Positions 19,111-28,307 of a stretch of 64,000 bases of DNA are shown piece by piece (position 1 is the stretch's first letter; every line of letters begins with the position of its first letter). The notes beneath the pieces were generated by a model, which saw nothing but the letters and a program-made list of their open reading frames with translations, ran no database searches and was not told where the DNA came from. Origin of the DNA: an uncultured Commensalibacter sp. (GTDB lineage Bacteria; Pseudomonadota; Alphaproteobacteria; Acetobacterales; Acetobacteraceae); contig CALYOP010000007.1 of NCBI GenBank assembly GCA_945266285.1, positions 83,308 to 147,307 on the forward strand. Direction: 5' to 3'. The position numbers were made by a program, and so were the translations under genes.

Positions 19111-19641
19111 TTACGTTTTTTTGCTTTTAAGACTTTTTAATACAGCAAAAGGATTAGTTTCTTTCGATTGAGTTTTTGGCAAATCATCTTCGTTCAGAAT
19201 CAAGGGATGCGATGCACCTTCTTTATGTGGATAAGCATCAAGACTGAGGAATAGTTGTTCGGATGTAACCTCACCTAAATCAATCGAATCACCCTCATAA
19301 GGAATTTCATCGGGTTCATCAATTTCTTCTATAGAAGACTTAATTTTATCCGCAGGAATAAATTTTAATTCAAAGCTTTCCTGAATTGCTGATGGAAAAT
19401 CCTCTAATGAAACAACACAATTCTGCATAACCAATGCTTTCAACTTGCCTATAGCGCGGATTTCATTCCGATGCATCAGTGTTAAATCATAATGACATTT
19501 CAATTCCATAATTTGGGGCAAGTGAAACCTTTTTGCCAGATCAGCGCATTCTTTTTCATTTGCTTCAATTTCAATAGAAAAATTCCTGTTTTTAATTTGA
19601 CTTAAATTAATTTTTCGGGAAAACTCGGAACGATTTATCAT
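19111..19641 (-). CDS. DUF177 (YceD-like) protein
   Basis: This is a DUF177 protein of about 177 residues, nearly always found just before rpmF. In E. coli the relative YceD is linked to 23S rRNA accumulation. The body runs from SEFSRKINLSQI through an acidic C-terminal half that ends NPFAVLKSLKSKKT, a usual family ending. The ORF-track start at 19707 adds 22 unlikely residues. The ATG at 19641 (MINRSEFSRKI) has GGAA upstream and gives a normal length. It is divergent from bamE, a common alphaproteobacterial arrangement. Confidence 0.85.
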   Translation of the reverse strand: MINRSEFSRKINLSQIKNRNFSIEIEANEKECADLAKRFHLPQIMELKCHYDLTLMHRNEIRAIGKLKALVMQNCVVSLEDFPSAIQESFELKFIPADKIKSSIEEIDEPDEIPYEGDSIDLGEVTSEQLFLSLDAYPHKEGASHPLILNEDDLPKTQSKETNPFAVLKSLKSKKT

Positions 19642-19774
19642 TTTTACGTTTCCATATATATTTTTGTTGCAGTTTTGGTTAAACTGCAATAGGCATTTTG
19701 AATGCATAACGCATTAATATTAATATTGTCTGTTATCGTTCTAAATAACATGGTTTGAGGGATATCTATCGACT

Positions 19775-20407
19775 ATGAACCCAAGCTTGAATCATAAACC
19801 TCTTGTCACTCCATTAACGAGCTTGCAATCCACATTTGCGCTTACTCGTAAAAAAAGCAATTTTTTTTGCATGGCTTCTCTTTTAAGCTGTGGGATATTA
19901 TTGTCCGCTTGTTCGTTTTTTTCAACGCCACCACAACCGCGTGGTGCTTTTATTGAAAAAGAAGACTGGCAGGATTTAAAAGTCGGTAGCAGTAGCAAAA
20001 GTGATGCTCAAGATCTTTTAGGTTCCCCAACAACGTTTGCAACTTTTGATCCCAATAGCTGGATTTATATTTCTATGCAAACACGAACCGTCCCTTTGAC
20101 CTATCCTGGCGTGCGCAAGCAACAAGTATTGGTTTTGAATTTTGATCAATCTGGTGTTTTACAACAGATCCAAGAACTGAATAAAAAAGATGCTAAACCA
20201 GTACGGATGATTTCTTCGATTACCCCTACTCCAGGAAGCAAAACCAACTTTTTCCAACAGCTCTTGGGTAATATTGGACAATATTCTCCTTTAAGTGCGA
20301 TGGGTATGGGAAGTACCTTTGGACCCTCTGGCTCTTCTGGTGGTCCATTCAGTAATAATCCTATTGGAAGTGGCCCCGGAAGTTCGGGCAATGCTTTAGG
20401 TAACTAA
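19775..20407 (+). CDS. bamE: Outer-membrane assembly lipoprotein BamE (SmpA/OmlA)
   Basis: BamE is a lipoprotein of the BAM complex that inserts outer-membrane beta-barrels. The 210-residue protein has a lipobox LLSAC at Cys46. The SmpA/OmlA domain (about 58-140) includes EDWQDLKVGSSSKSDAQDLLGSPT, a Trp-Ile-Tyr strand and VLVLNFDQSGVLQQI. The C-terminal 35 residues are Gly/Ser/Pro-rich and probably disordered. The signal region is long from M1; an internal Met33 just before LLSCGILLSAC could also be the start, but the basic RKK stretch lies before it and GAGGGA lies upstream of M1. Confidence 0.85.
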   Translation: MNPSLNHKPLVTPLTSLQSTFALTRKKSNFFCMASLLSCGILLSACSFFSTPPQPRGAFIEKEDWQDLKVGSSSKSDAQDLLGSPTTFATFDPNSWIYISMQTRTVPLTYPGVRKQQVLVLNFDQSGVLQQIQELNKKDAKPVRMISSITPTPGSKTNFFQQLLGNIGQYSPLSAMGMGSTFGPSGSSGGPFSNNPIGSGPGSSGNALGN

Positions 20408-20474
20408 AGCATTTTGTAATATAAAATAATCTTTTATATTCAATAGATTATAGAGCATATTTTGATTAATATAT

Positions 20475-20507
20475 TTACTGCAAATAGGTTTGACTTGTTT
20501 GCAGTAA
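20475..20507. terminator. Hairpin downstream of bamE
   Basis: TTACTGCAAA and TTTGCAGTAA form a perfect 10-bp stem with a 13-nt loop, between the convergent bamE and histidine kinase genes. It is followed by an AT-rich run and probably acts as a terminator. Confidence 0.55.
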
Positions 20508-20515
20508 TAAAATTA

Positions 20516-20546
20516 TAAGCTCTAATTTTTCAGTCTTTAGAGCTTA
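20516..20546. terminator. Second hairpin, bidirectional terminator candidate
   Basis: TAAGCTCTAA (20516-20525) and TTAGAGCTTA (20537-20546) form a 10-bp stem with an 11-nt loop containing five Ts. On the minus strand it is followed by TAATTTTATT. With the hairpin 9 bp to its left it separates bamE from the convergent kinase operon. Confidence 0.55.
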
Positions 20547-20589
20547 ATTAAAATTGGCTTTCTTTTGATACCCAATCAACCCGAATAAT

Positions 20590-21996
20590 TTAATCTGGTA
20601 GAAATATAACCACTCTCAATCCACCGAGTGGGCTAGTATTTAACTTAATTTCTCCACCGTGTGCTTCGATAATATCTCTGGCTATTGCTAAACCGAGTCC
20701 TGTACCCTTTTTTGCATTTCCTGTTTCAAACGCATTAAAGAGTTTCTCACGCTTTTCAACTGCTATTCCTGGCCCATTATCGTCAATGGTAATCGTGATA
20801 CCATGTGTACGTCGGCTGGCATTTAATGAAATAGCACCTCCATAACGGCGTGCATTATCTAATATATTGTTTAATACACGCCTTATACCACCAGCTCTTA
20901 CTACGATATCGGGCAAATTTGCGGCAATAGAAACAGAAATAAATTCTGTACCGGCACGTTTAGCCGCTGCAACTGCATCTTCGATTAATTGAATCATATC
21001 GGTGGTTTTAGGTTCTTCGATTCCCTCACCCCTGGCAAAGGCCAAATATCCTTCGATCATTTGTGCCATTTCTTCAGTATCCGCAATGATATCGTGAATA
21101 TCGGGAGCAACTTCTTCTGCGTTGATAATTCCTTTTTGCGGAAGCATCGCTAAACTTAAACGTATCCTTGTAAGTGGTGTTCGTAAATCATGAGAAACGC
21201 TGGCAAGAATAACGGTTCTTTGTCGTATAAAACGCAGAATTCGATCGCGCATTAAATTAAAAGCTGAAGCTGCTTTTTTAATTTCCTTAGCACCGACAGG
21301 CCATAATGGGCCGGGATCTCTTCCTTTTCCAAAAAGCTCTACCGCATTCGAAAGACGTCGAATTGCTTTTACCTGAATCCATACAAACAACGCGGCAATT
21401 GTAAACAATAATAATGCACTTCCTACGACCCACCCTACAAAAAGCCATAATGATCCAGCCCCCAGCCGTTTTCGAGTGGTGCTAATTCGTAGCGTAACGT
21501 CATTCATCTCTACATAAATTGTAACTTTTTCTACATCACTCACCCAATCAACATAAAAAGGATAACCCAAACGATCGCTTAGGGTTCGATCGAGAATCTC
21601 ATCAACAGGACCAATGATATTGTGCCGCTGTTTTTTAATGAGATCTGGTTTATCTTTATGCCAACTGACATCCAGTTGAAGAAAATTTTGCACCTGATTT
21701 ACAATATCACGGCGCTCTCGATCCGATTTTACCTGAGCAAACCGATCAACCGTATAGGATATCTCGCCAGAAATCATATCTGTTAACCGTCGTGAAACGA
21801 TATTCAGAAATGTGCCATAAAAAAGTTCGAGTGAAATTGCCTGAGTAAAAAGTAAAGGAATCAATATGATCAGCAAAGATCGACCAAACATAGAACGGGG
21901 TAATACACGCCGTATTATACGATCCCATAGATGTTGTCTTTTTTGAGAAGGCTCCGTTTTAGTGGTTGCCTGCGGTTGAGGAAATGGTTCTGGCAA
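20590..21996 (-). CDS. Sensor histidine kinase (EnvZ-like)
   Basis: This is a 468-residue membrane kinase. Transmembrane segments lie near residues 37-62 (SLLIILIPLLFTQAIS) and 190-215 (LWLFVGWVVGSALLLFTIA), with a periplasmic loop of about 125 residues between them. HAMP and HisKA follow (ASVSHDLRTPLTRIRLSLAML). The ATPase domain has NILDNARRYG (N box), DNGPGIA and GTGLGLAIARDIIEAHGG. The start is a TTG at 21996 with AGGAAG four bases before it. It is the third gene of a MarR-regulator-kinase operon, 19 bp after the response regulator, its likely phospho-partner. The signal sensed is unknown. Confidence 0.9.
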   Translation of the reverse strand: MPEPFPQPQATTKTEPSQKRQHLWDRIIRRVLPRSMFGRSLLIILIPLLFTQAISLELFYGTFLNIVSRRLTDMISGEISYTVDRFAQVKSDRERRDIVNQVQNFLQLDVSWHKDKPDLIKKQRHNIIGPVDEILDRTLSDRLGYPFYVDWVSDVEKVTIYVEMNDVTLRISTTRKRLGAGSLWLFVGWVVGSALLLFTIAALFVWIQVKAIRRLSNAVELFGKGRDPGPLWPVGAKEIKKAASAFNLMRDRILRFIRQRTVILASVSHDLRTPLTRIRLSLAMLPQKGIINAEEVAPDIHDIIADTEEMAQMIEGYLAFARGEGIEEPKTTDMIQLIEDAVAAAKRAGTEFISVSIAANLPDIVVRAGGIRRVLNNILDNARRYGGAISLNASRRTHGITITIDDNGPGIAVEKREKLFNAFETGNAKKGTGLGLAIARDIIEAHGGEIKLNTSPLGGLRVVIFLPD

Positions 21997-22015
21997 GCTT
22001 CTTCCTATCGCTGAA

Positions 22016-22738
22016 TTAGTAACCTGGTTTTAATACGTAACCACGACCTCTTACCGTATGTAAGAAGCGCGGTTGTTTTGGGTCATTTTCAATACGACGC
22101 CTTAAACGGGTAACCTGAACATCAACTGCTCGTTCACCAATTTCTTCAACACCTGTATTCTGAGCAATATCTTCACGTGACAAAATCTCATTAGGACGCC
22201 TTGCCAAAACGGTAAGTAACGCGATTTCCCCTCCAGTAAGATGAATGATCCCCTCTTTTCCACTCAATAACCCTCTGACGGGGTCAAATTCCAATTCACC
22301 TAGCTTTACTACGCGTAAATTATCAGTTGGAGAAGGCGGTTTTAAACGTCTTAACTGCGCTTTAAGCCGTAACAGTAATTCTTTTGGTTCAAAAGGTTTT
22401 CCTAAATAATCATCGGCCCCCGCCTCTAACCCCGCAATGCGATCTTCTGGCTCTCCACGTGCTGTTAACAGAATAATGGGTAGATCCTTACCTTCTTCTC
22501 GCAAAGCATAGGTCAATTCCACGCCATCCTCTCCAGGCATACAAACATCAAGAACAATAGCATCAGGTTGCAAAAATTTGAGCATATCTCTGGCTTCTTT
22601 GGCTGATTCTGCGCTGCTGATGCGGAAACCATTTTCACATAAATAACGTTTTAAGAGTTTGCGTAATCTTTCATCATCATCCACGACCAAAATATGAAGC
22701 GGTTTTTCGTCATCTGGACGATCTTTGCTTTCTTCCAT
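22016..22738 (-). CDS. OmpR-family response regulator (PetR-like)
   Basis: This is a 240-residue response regulator. The receiver domain (15-130) has the acidic pair in LVVDDDERLRKLL, the phosphorylated Asp in DAIVLDVCMPGEDG and the Lys in YLGKPFEPKEL. A winged-helix OmpR/PhoB domain follows, with ILSREDIAQNTG, VDVQVTRLRRRIENDPKQPRFLHTVRGRGYVL. Five bases separate it from the MarR gene upstream, and the kinase follows directly. In Rhodobacter the pair petP (MarR) and petR (regulator) has this layout next to cytochrome bc1 genes. Orthology is likely but the regulon here is not shown. Confidence 0.93.
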   Translation of the reverse strand: MEESKDRPDDEKPLHILVVDDDERLRKLLKRYLCENGFRISSAESAKEARDMLKFLQPDAIVLDVCMPGEDGVELTYALREEGKDLPIILLTARGEPEDRIAGLEAGADDYLGKPFEPKELLLRLKAQLRRLKPPSPTDNLRVVKLGELEFDPVRGLLSGKEGIIHLTGGEIALLTVLARRPNEILSREDIAQNTGVEEIGERAVDVQVTRLRRRIENDPKQPRFLHTVRGRGYVLKPGY

Positions 22739-22743
22739 AATTA

Positions 22744-23280
22744 CTATCCTTTATTTGGTTTAGATGATGATCGATTTTCTAATAAATATTTGGCCTCTTG
22801 ACTGAGCATAGCGTGAAGAACTCTTTGAAAACCCTCTACTGATTGTTGATCTCCCGTTTCACGGAAGGCACGAACAAATTGTTTACGTTGTAATTGGAAA
22901 AGTTCGTCTTCTAAACGCTCTCCCTCTGCGGTTAAACAAAGCTCGCGTTTTCTACGATCCGTTTTTGACTGTTTATATTGAACATAACGATATCGTATTA
23001 CATCTTTCATAACACGTGCTAAACTTTGTTTAGTAATTCCTAATAAATTACGTAATTCTCCAACGGTGAGATCAGGATGATGTTTGATAAATTTTAGCAA
23101 ACGGTGATGGGCATGACCGAGATGATGCTTTTTCAATATTGGTTTAATCATATTATGATTTTCGCACCATACAAAAAAGAACATATCCTGCATAAAGCGG
23201 ATTTGCTCTTCTCGTAAAAATAAAAGCTGTTCTCCCGGTTTATAGATCGGAGAATCCCTAAAAAACGATTGTTGAGACAA
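22744..23280 (-). CDS. MarR-family regulator (PetP-like)
   Basis: This is a 178-residue MarR-type winged-helix protein. The DNA-binding core is LTVGELRNLLGITKQSLARVMKDVIRYRYVQYKQSKTDRRKRELCLTAEGE (about 85-140). Helices at both ends should form the dimer interface. The start codon is a TTG at 23280, preceded by GGGGGTG at close spacing; no in-frame ATG lies near. It heads the operon with the response regulator and histidine kinase. By analogy with Rhodobacter PetP it may work with the response regulator. Ligand and targets are unknown. Confidence 0.87.
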   Translation of the reverse strand: MSQQSFFRDSPIYKPGEQLLFLREEQIRFMQDMFFFVWCENHNMIKPILKKHHLGHAHHRLLKFIKHHPDLTVGELRNLLGITKQSLARVMKDVIRYRYVQYKQSKTDRRKRELCLTAEGERLEDELFQLQRKQFVRAFRETGDQQSVEGFQRVLHAMLSQEAKYLLENRSSSKPNKG

Positions 23281-23479
23281 AACACCCCCATTTTGTCAAT
23301 ATTTTCTTCTAACTATATAAAATAAATCTACTTTCTGCCAGAATTTCGAGTGATAATATTTGAAAGAAGCTTGTCAAAAGCAAATGAATGCGCTAAATCA
23401 TCCTACTCGTTGAATAAATATGATTCCTCTATTTGGAGTCGTAGTGTCTTTATTTTGCATTATAGGAGATAGCAACCAA

Positions 23480-23683
23480 GTGCAGGTTCTGGTTAGAGAT
23501 AATAATATTGATCAAGCATTAAAAGCTTTAAAAAAGAAAATGCAACGCGAAGGTGTTTTCCGTGAAATGAAACTCCGTCGCCATTACGAAAAACCTTCTG
23601 AACGTCGTGCTCGTGAATCCGCCGAAGCTGTTAGACGCGCTCGCAAAATGGAACGTAAACGTTTAGAACGTGAAGGCTTCTAA
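23480..23683 (+). CDS. rpsU: 30S ribosomal protein S21 (GTG start)
   Basis: S21 helps the 30S subunit initiate translation. The 67-residue sequence from [21 protein letters not shown] to [12 protein letters not shown] matches alphaproteobacterial S21 closely. The ORF track starts 20 residues earlier with a hydrophobic extension not seen in the family. The proper start is the GTG at 23480, with AGGAG 11 bases upstream. It stands alone, divergent from the MarR operon, with two hairpins downstream. Confidence 0.93.
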   Translation: MQVLVRDNNIDQALKALKKKMQREGVFREMKLRRHYEKPSERRARESAEAVRRARKMERKRLEREGF

Positions 23684-23684
23684 T

Positions 23685-23705
23685 AAACCTCTATCATAGA
23701 GGTTT
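23685..23705 (+). terminator. Hairpin right after rpsU
   Basis: AAACCTCTA and TAGAGGTTT form a 9-bp stem with a 3-nt loop, beginning two bases after the rpsU stop codon. It is followed by CTGCATTATT rather than a pure T-run. Confidence 0.65.
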
Positions 23706-23818
23706 CTGCATTATTCCAAGTTTTATTGTTTTAATTATACAAAAGACATTTTGATAAGGGTTTTACCTAAAAATGTCGTTTCCGAAAGTAGTGTGATTTC
23801 CAGACCGCATAAATTGCT

Positions 23819-23846
23819 TGAACCCTTTGACAATTCAAAGGGTTCA
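23819..23846. terminator. Convergent terminator between rpsU and leuB
   Basis: TGAACCCTTTGA and TCAAAGGGTTCA form a perfect 12-bp stem with a 4-nt loop. On the plus strand it is followed by TTCTTTATAT. It lies 14 bp from the leuB stop and probably serves both directions. Confidence 0.75.
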
Positions 23847-23859
23847 TTCTTTATATGAA

Positions 23860-24966
23860 CTATTGATTATTTAATTCTTCTAAAACGGCTTGTCCCATTT
23901 CACTGGTACCAACCAGTTTCTTTCCTGGACCCATAATGTCAGGGGTTCTTAAACCGTTAACCAAGACCTGCTTACAAGCATCGATAATTTTTGCTGCAAC
24001 CACGTCCTCCCCAAAAGAATAACGCAATAACATTGCCAAAGAAAGAATCTGAGCTAAGGGATTGGCTTTGTTTTGTCCAGCAATATCGGGTGCACTACCA
24101 TGAATTGGTTCATAAAGCGCAGGAATTACTCCATTATCACCCCGTTTACCTAAAGTCGCTGAAGGCAACATACCAAGACTTCCGGTTAACATTGCTGCCA
24201 AATCCGACAGAATATCTCCAAAAAGATTACTGGTTAAGATAATATCAAACTGTAAAGGACGACGAACCAATTGCATCGCGCAATTATCTGCCAACATATG
24301 AGATAATTCCACATCGGGATAATCACGCTTTTGAATTTCTGTGACCACTTCTTTCCAAAGTAAACCACTTTCCATTACATTTGATTTATCGACAGAACAA
24401 ACTTTATTCTTTCTTTGACGTGCCAAATCAAAAGCAACACGGGCAATACGTTCGATTTCAACACTTGTGTAAACTTCGGTATTAATCCCTTTTCGGGTTC
24501 CATCCGGTAAATTTTCAATACCTCTTGGACTTCCAAAATATACACCGCCCGTACTTTCCCGAACAATCATTAAATCAAGACCTTTAATGATATCAGGTTT
24601 CACCGTACTTGCATCAATCAAAGGATCAAATACGGTAGCAGCACGCAAATTGGCGAACAAACCCATTTCTTTGCGTAAACCAATAATTCCTAATTCAGGA
24701 CGTTTGTCAAAACCAACTTTATCCCACTTAGGACCTCCAACAGCACCAAACAAAACCGCATCCGCTTGTTTAGCTTTTTCTATAACGGTGTCTGTTAATG
24801 GAATGCCGTGTTGATCAATAGAAGCACCGCCAACCAGATCCTCATCAATCTTAAAAGAGAGGTTAGAATGATTTTCAACCCATTTAAGAAGATTAATAGC
24901 CTGTGCTGTTACTTCAGGGCCAATACCGTCGCCTGGTAATACCAGCAACTTCTTTTCTGTTTTCAT
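23860..24966 (-). CDS. leuB: 3-isopropylmalate dehydrogenase
   Basis: LeuB oxidises and decarboxylates 3-isopropylmalate in leucine synthesis, using NAD+. The 368-residue sequence has LPGDGIGPEV at the start, GAVGGPKWD, LRAATVFDPL, the substrate motif VRESTGGVYFGSPRG, DKSNVMESGLLWKEV, NLFGDILSDLAAMLTGSLGMLPSA and EPIHGSAPDIAGQNKANP. AGGAG lies seven bases before the ATG. It is the last gene of leuC-leuD-leuB, 31 bp after leuD. Confidence 0.97.
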   Translation of the reverse strand: MKTEKKLLVLPGDGIGPEVTAQAINLLKWVENHSNLSFKIDEDLVGGASIDQHGIPLTDTVIEKAKQADAVLFGAVGGPKWDKVGFDKRPELGIIGLRKEMGLFANLRAATVFDPLIDASTVKPDIIKGLDLMIVRESTGGVYFGSPRGIENLPDGTRKGINTEVYTSVEIERIARVAFDLARQRKNKVCSVDKSNVMESGLLWKEVVTEIQKRDYPDVELSHMLADNCAMQLVRRPLQFDIILTSNLFGDILSDLAAMLTGSLGMLPSATLGKRGDNGVIPALYEPIHGSAPDIAGQNKANPLAQILSLAMLLRYSFGEDVVAAKIIDACKQVLVNGLRTPDIMGPGKKLVGTSEMGQAVLEELNNQ

Positions 24967-24997
24967 TCCACCACTCCTGATTGATTTATTTTAAAAT

Positions 24998-25633
24998 TTA
25001 CGGATTTAATTCTTTAGATTGTATTGATGGGAACCAAGGCTGATTTTCTTTACGTTTTTCCTCAAATTGATCAATTTCTTTGACGTATTGTAAAGTCTGC
25101 GCAATATCGTCCATTCCATCCAGCAATAACTGTTTGCGCAATGGATCAACATCAAAATCTATTGTTTCACCATTTGGCCTAATAATTTGTTGCTTTTTTA
25201 AATCAATTGTAATTCGGGCATTTGCACCTAATTTGCAATCTTCAACCAACTGGTCACAAATTGCTCTTGGAAGAACAATCGGTAGGATTCCATTTTTAAA
25301 AGAATTATTGAAGAAAATATCAGCAAAGGAAGGCGCAATAACACAGCGGATTCCCATATCCAGCAAAGCCCAAGGCGCATGTTCCCGAGAAGATCCACAG
25401 CCAAAATTTTCGTAAGTAATTAAGATCTGTGCATGACGATAAGGTTCACGGTTTAAAATAAAATCTTTATTTTCATTACCGTTTTCATCATAGCGTTGCG
25501 CATAAAAAGCGAACTTTCCCAACCCACTTCTTTGAATCGTTTTCAAAAATCGTGCAGGGATAATCTTATCCGTATCGATATTGGCTTCAAGTAAAGGAGC
25601 AGCTATGGCAGACAAAATATCGAATTTTTCCAT
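24998..25633 (-). CDS. leuD: 3-isopropylmalate dehydratase small subunit
   Basis: LeuD is the small subunit of isopropylmalate isomerase, acting with LeuC. The 211-residue sequence has APLLEANIDTDKIIPARFLKT, the swivelling-domain signature NFGCGSSREHAPWALLDMGIRCVIAPSFADIF and the FKNGILPI block. The GGGAGATG ribosome site lies inside the end of leuC. One base separates the leuC stop from its ATG region, so the two subunits are made together. Confidence 0.97.
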   Translation of the reverse strand: MEKFDILSAIAAPLLEANIDTDKIIPARFLKTIQRSGLGKFAFYAQRYDENGNENKDFILNREPYRHAQILITYENFGCGSSREHAPWALLDMGIRCVIAPSFADIFFNNSFKNGILPIVLPRAICDQLVEDCKLGANARITIDLKKQQIIRPNGETIDFDVDPLRKQLLLDGMDDIAQTLQYVKEIDQFEEKRKENQPWFPSIQSKELNP

Positions 25634-25634
25634 T

Positions 25635-27038
25635 TTACATCATCTCCCTTACATCCGTTAATTCACCTTTAATCGCTGCAGCAGCTGCCATTGCAGGTGA
25701 AACCAAATGAGTACGACTATCGGGTCCTTGGCGACCTTCAAAATTACGATTAGATGTTGATGCACATCTTTGACCTGGCTGCAAACGATCAGGATTCATG
25801 GCCAAACACATTGAACATCCAGCTTCACGCCATTCAAAGCCGGCCTCTTTAAAAATTTTATCCAATCCCTCTGCTTCGGCTTGCTTTTTAATGAGACCTG
25901 ATCCTGGCACAACCAAAGCCCATACATGATCAGCAACTTTACGACCTTTAGCAATCTGTGCAGCTATTCTTAAATCCTCAATACGACTATTAGTACAAGA
26001 ACCAATAAAAATTGCGTCGATTTTGACACCCTTAATCGGTTGGCCGGGCTTTAACCCCATATATTCAAGCATACGCTGCTTACGTTTACGTTGTGATTCA
26101 TCAGCGATTTCAGCAGGATCAGGAACCTTTCCAGTAATGGGGATGACATCTTCTGGGCTATTACCCCAAGTAATCATTGGTTCGAGATCATTAATATTAA
26201 TTTGAACAACCCGATCATAATGTGCACCTTCATCCGTTGCTAAAGTCCGCCAATAAGCAACTGCCTGTTCAAAATCTTTAGCTTTTGGTGCAAAGGGGCG
26301 TCCTTTTATATATTCAAAAGTAATTTCATCAGGTGCCACTAAACCCGCTCTGGCACCGGCCTCAATCGCCATATTACACAAAGTCATACGACCGGCCATA
26401 TCCATATTACGAACTACAGAACCCGTAAATTCAATAACATGCCCCGTTCCGCCCGCAGTTCCAATTTTACCAATAACGGCCAGAATAATATCTTTTGCCG
26501 TGATGCCGACTTTTGGTGTTCCTTCGATTTCTATCTTTAAATTCTTTGCTGGTTTTTGAAGCAAAGTCTGCGTCGCCATAACATGTTCGACTTCCGAAGT
26601 CCCAATACCAAAAGCCAAGGCCCCTAACGCACCATGCGTTGATGTATGACTATCACCACAAACAATTGTCATACCCGGCAAGGATACCCCTTGTTCAGGA
26701 CCCACAACATGGACAATTCCTTGTTTATCTGAAAGTAAAGGGATGAAAGGAACATCAAATTCCTTAACATTACGTTGCAAAGCTTCGATTTGCTGACGAC
26801 TCTGCTCTTCAGCAATGGGTTGGTCTCTATCCGTTGTTGGCACATTATGATCAATAACAGCCAACGTCGCTTCGGGATGACGTAACCGACGATGAGACAT
26901 ACGCAATCCTTCAAAAGCTTGAGGACTGGTAACTTCATGCACAAGGTGCCGATCAATGTAAAGAACGGATGTGCCATTGGGCAATTTTTCAACAACGTGG
27001 CTATCCCACAATTTGTCAAATAAGGTACGCGCTTTCAT
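25635..27038 (-). CDS. leuC: 3-isopropylmalate dehydratase large subunit
   Basis: LeuC is the aconitase-type catalytic subunit that isomerises 2- to 3-isopropylmalate. The 467-residue protein has [41 protein letters not shown], the first cluster Cys in [12 protein letters not shown] and the other two in [11 protein letters not shown], which together bind [4Fe-4S]. AGGAAAAG precedes the ATG. It begins about 20 nt after a strong rplS terminator, so it has almost no room for an independent promoter beyond that hairpin. Confidence 0.97.
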   Translation of the reverse strand: MKARTLFDKLWDSHVVEKLPNGTSVLYIDRHLVHEVTSPQAFEGLRMSHRRLRHPEATLAVIDHNVPTTDRDQPIAEEQSRQQIEALQRNVKEFDVPFIPLLSDKQGIVHVVGPEQGVSLPGMTIVCGDSHTSTHGALGALAFGIGTSEVEHVMATQTLLQKPAKNLKIEIEGTPKVGITAKDIILAVIGKIGTAGGTGHVIEFTGSVVRNMDMAGRMTLCNMAIEAGARAGLVAPDEITFEYIKGRPFAPKAKDFEQAVAYWRTLATDEGAHYDRVVQININDLEPMITWGNSPEDVIPITGKVPDPAEIADESQRKRKQRMLEYMGLKPGQPIKGVKIDAIFIGSCTNSRIEDLRIAAQIAKGRKVADHVWALVVPGSGLIKKQAEAEGLDKIFKEAGFEWREAGCSMCLAMNPDRLQPGQRCASTSNRNFEGRQGPDSRTHLVSPAMAAAAAIKGELTDVREMM

Positions 27039-27057
27039 GATCTTTTCCTATATACAT

Positions 27058-27108
27058 AAAAAAACCTCTAATTGATTTTATCATTATTATAAAAAATCAA
27101 TCAGAGGT
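27058..27108 (-). terminator. Terminator of the ffh-rplS operon, containing a TATAAT
   Basis: ACCTCT-x-ATTGATTTT pairs with AAAATCAAT-x-AGAGGT (27064-27108, one A/C mismatch). On the minus strand it runs into seven Ts. This is a strong terminator between rplS and leuC. The loop holds a perfect TATAAT on the minus strand (27086-27091), but no good -35 is present at 16-18 bp. It may be attenuating rather than absolute. Confidence 0.8.
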
Positions 27109-27117
27109 AATATTTTT

Positions 27118-27519
27118 TTAACCTTCTTGGCTGGTATTTTGCTCAGTAGTTTTTTGCGTATCGCGAGCACGCTCAGCAATACGTGCTGACTTACCACGAC
27201 GACCGCGCAGATAATATAATTTTGCACGACGAACATCACCGTGACGAACGACGGTAATACCAGCGATGGTTGGAGAATATAATGGGAAAACACGTTCCAC
27301 ACCTTCTCCATTAGAAATTTTGCGAACTGTGAAATTGCTGTTCAAGCCTTTGTTTGAACGTGCAATTACAACCCCTTCATAGGCCTGAATACGCTTACGT
27401 TCACCTTCAACAACGCGAACATCAACACGAACGGTATCACCAGCCATAAAATCAGGAACAGCTCGTTCCGCTGTCAGGCGAGCAATTTCTTCTGCCTCAT
27501 ATTTTTGAATAGTGTCCAT
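27118..27519 (-). CDS. rplS: 50S ribosomal protein L19
   Basis: L19 sits at the interface of the two ribosomal subunits. The 133-residue sequence carries [54 protein letters not shown] and [18 protein letters not shown]. The C-terminal extension ([19 protein letters not shown]) is polar. It follows trmD by 35 bp and closes the ffh-rpsP-rimM-trmD-rplS operon. Confidence 0.97.
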   Translation of the reverse strand: MDTIQKYEAEEIARLTAERAVPDFMAGDTVRVDVRVVEGERKRIQAYEGVVIARSNKGLNSNFTVRKISNGEGVERVFPLYSPTIAGITVVRHGDVRRAKLYYLRGRRGKSARIAERARDTQKTTEQNTSQEG

Positions 27520-27554
27520 TTAACCCTTATCCCTTTATAGTAATAAAAATATAA

Positions 27555-28307
27555 TTAAGCTTTACCTTGGCAAGTCGCATCCGAATCTAAATGAGAATGA
27601 TCGTTTTCGATATGAAGCCGATTTTGATAAGCATGCCATAAATCTGGACGACGCTGACGTGTAATAATTTCAGCCTGATCCTGACGCCATTTTGCAATTG
27701 CTGCATGATGTCCAGACAATAAAACATCTGGCACGGCATGATCATTCCATATCGCTGGTTTGGTATAATGCGGATATTCCAAAAGCCCATTTGAAAAACT
27801 TTCTTCATCAGCACTTTGATCTGAACCCATCACACCAGGCAATAAACGGATACAGGAATCCATTAAAACCAATGCGGCTGGTTCTCCACCCGATAACACA
27901 TAATCACCAATTGAGACTTCTTCGATTTGACGATTTTCTAAAAACCGTTCATCGACCCCTTCATAGCGACCGCAAATCAGATATATCCCTTTTCCTGAAG
28001 CAAAACGTACAACATCACTTTGTTGCAATAACCGACCTCTTGGAGACAAATAAAGAACCGGCCGTTCATCATCGGACAAAGTATCATTAAGTGCGGTATC
28101 CAAAACATCTGGACGAATAACCATCCCTGCACCACCACCAAAAGGGGTATCATCAACAGCCAAATGGCGGCCTAGACCATAATTACGCAAAGCATGCGTT
28201 TTTAAAGTCCAGCTTTGTTCCTTCAAAGCACGTCCTGCTAAGGACATACCAAGAAATCCAGGAAACATTTCAGGAAATAAAGTTAGAACATCAACTTGCC
28301 AACTCAT
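27555..28307 (-). CDS. trmD: tRNA (guanine-37-N1)-methyltransferase
   Basis: TrmD methylates G37 of tRNAs that read CNN and related codons and prevents frameshifting. The 250-residue protein has the SPOUT trefoil-knot motifs [24 protein letters not shown] and [21 protein letters not shown], and the N-terminal [24 protein letters not shown]. Its first four bases overlap the end of rimM (ATGA-type), so the two are coupled. It should act on the tRNA-Pro and tRNA-Leu of this window. Confidence 0.97.
   Translation of the reverse strand: MSWQVDVLTLFPEMFPGFLGMSLAGRALKEQSWTLKTHALRNYGLGRHLAVDDTPFGGGAGMVIRPDVLDTALNDTLSDDERPVLYLSPRGRLLQQSDVVRFASGKGIYLICGRYEGVDERFLENRQIEEVSIGDYVLSGGEPAALVLMDSCIRLLPGVMGSDQSADEESFSNGLLEYPHYTKPAIWNDHAVPDVLLSGHHAAIAKWRQDQAEIITRQRRPDLWHAYQNRLHIENDHSHLDSDATCQGKA

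Noticed and set aside
27039-27108. T-box or leader-peptide attenuator for leuC
   Set aside because: No T-box motif or Leu-rich leader ORF is seen; the structure is a plain terminator of rplS.
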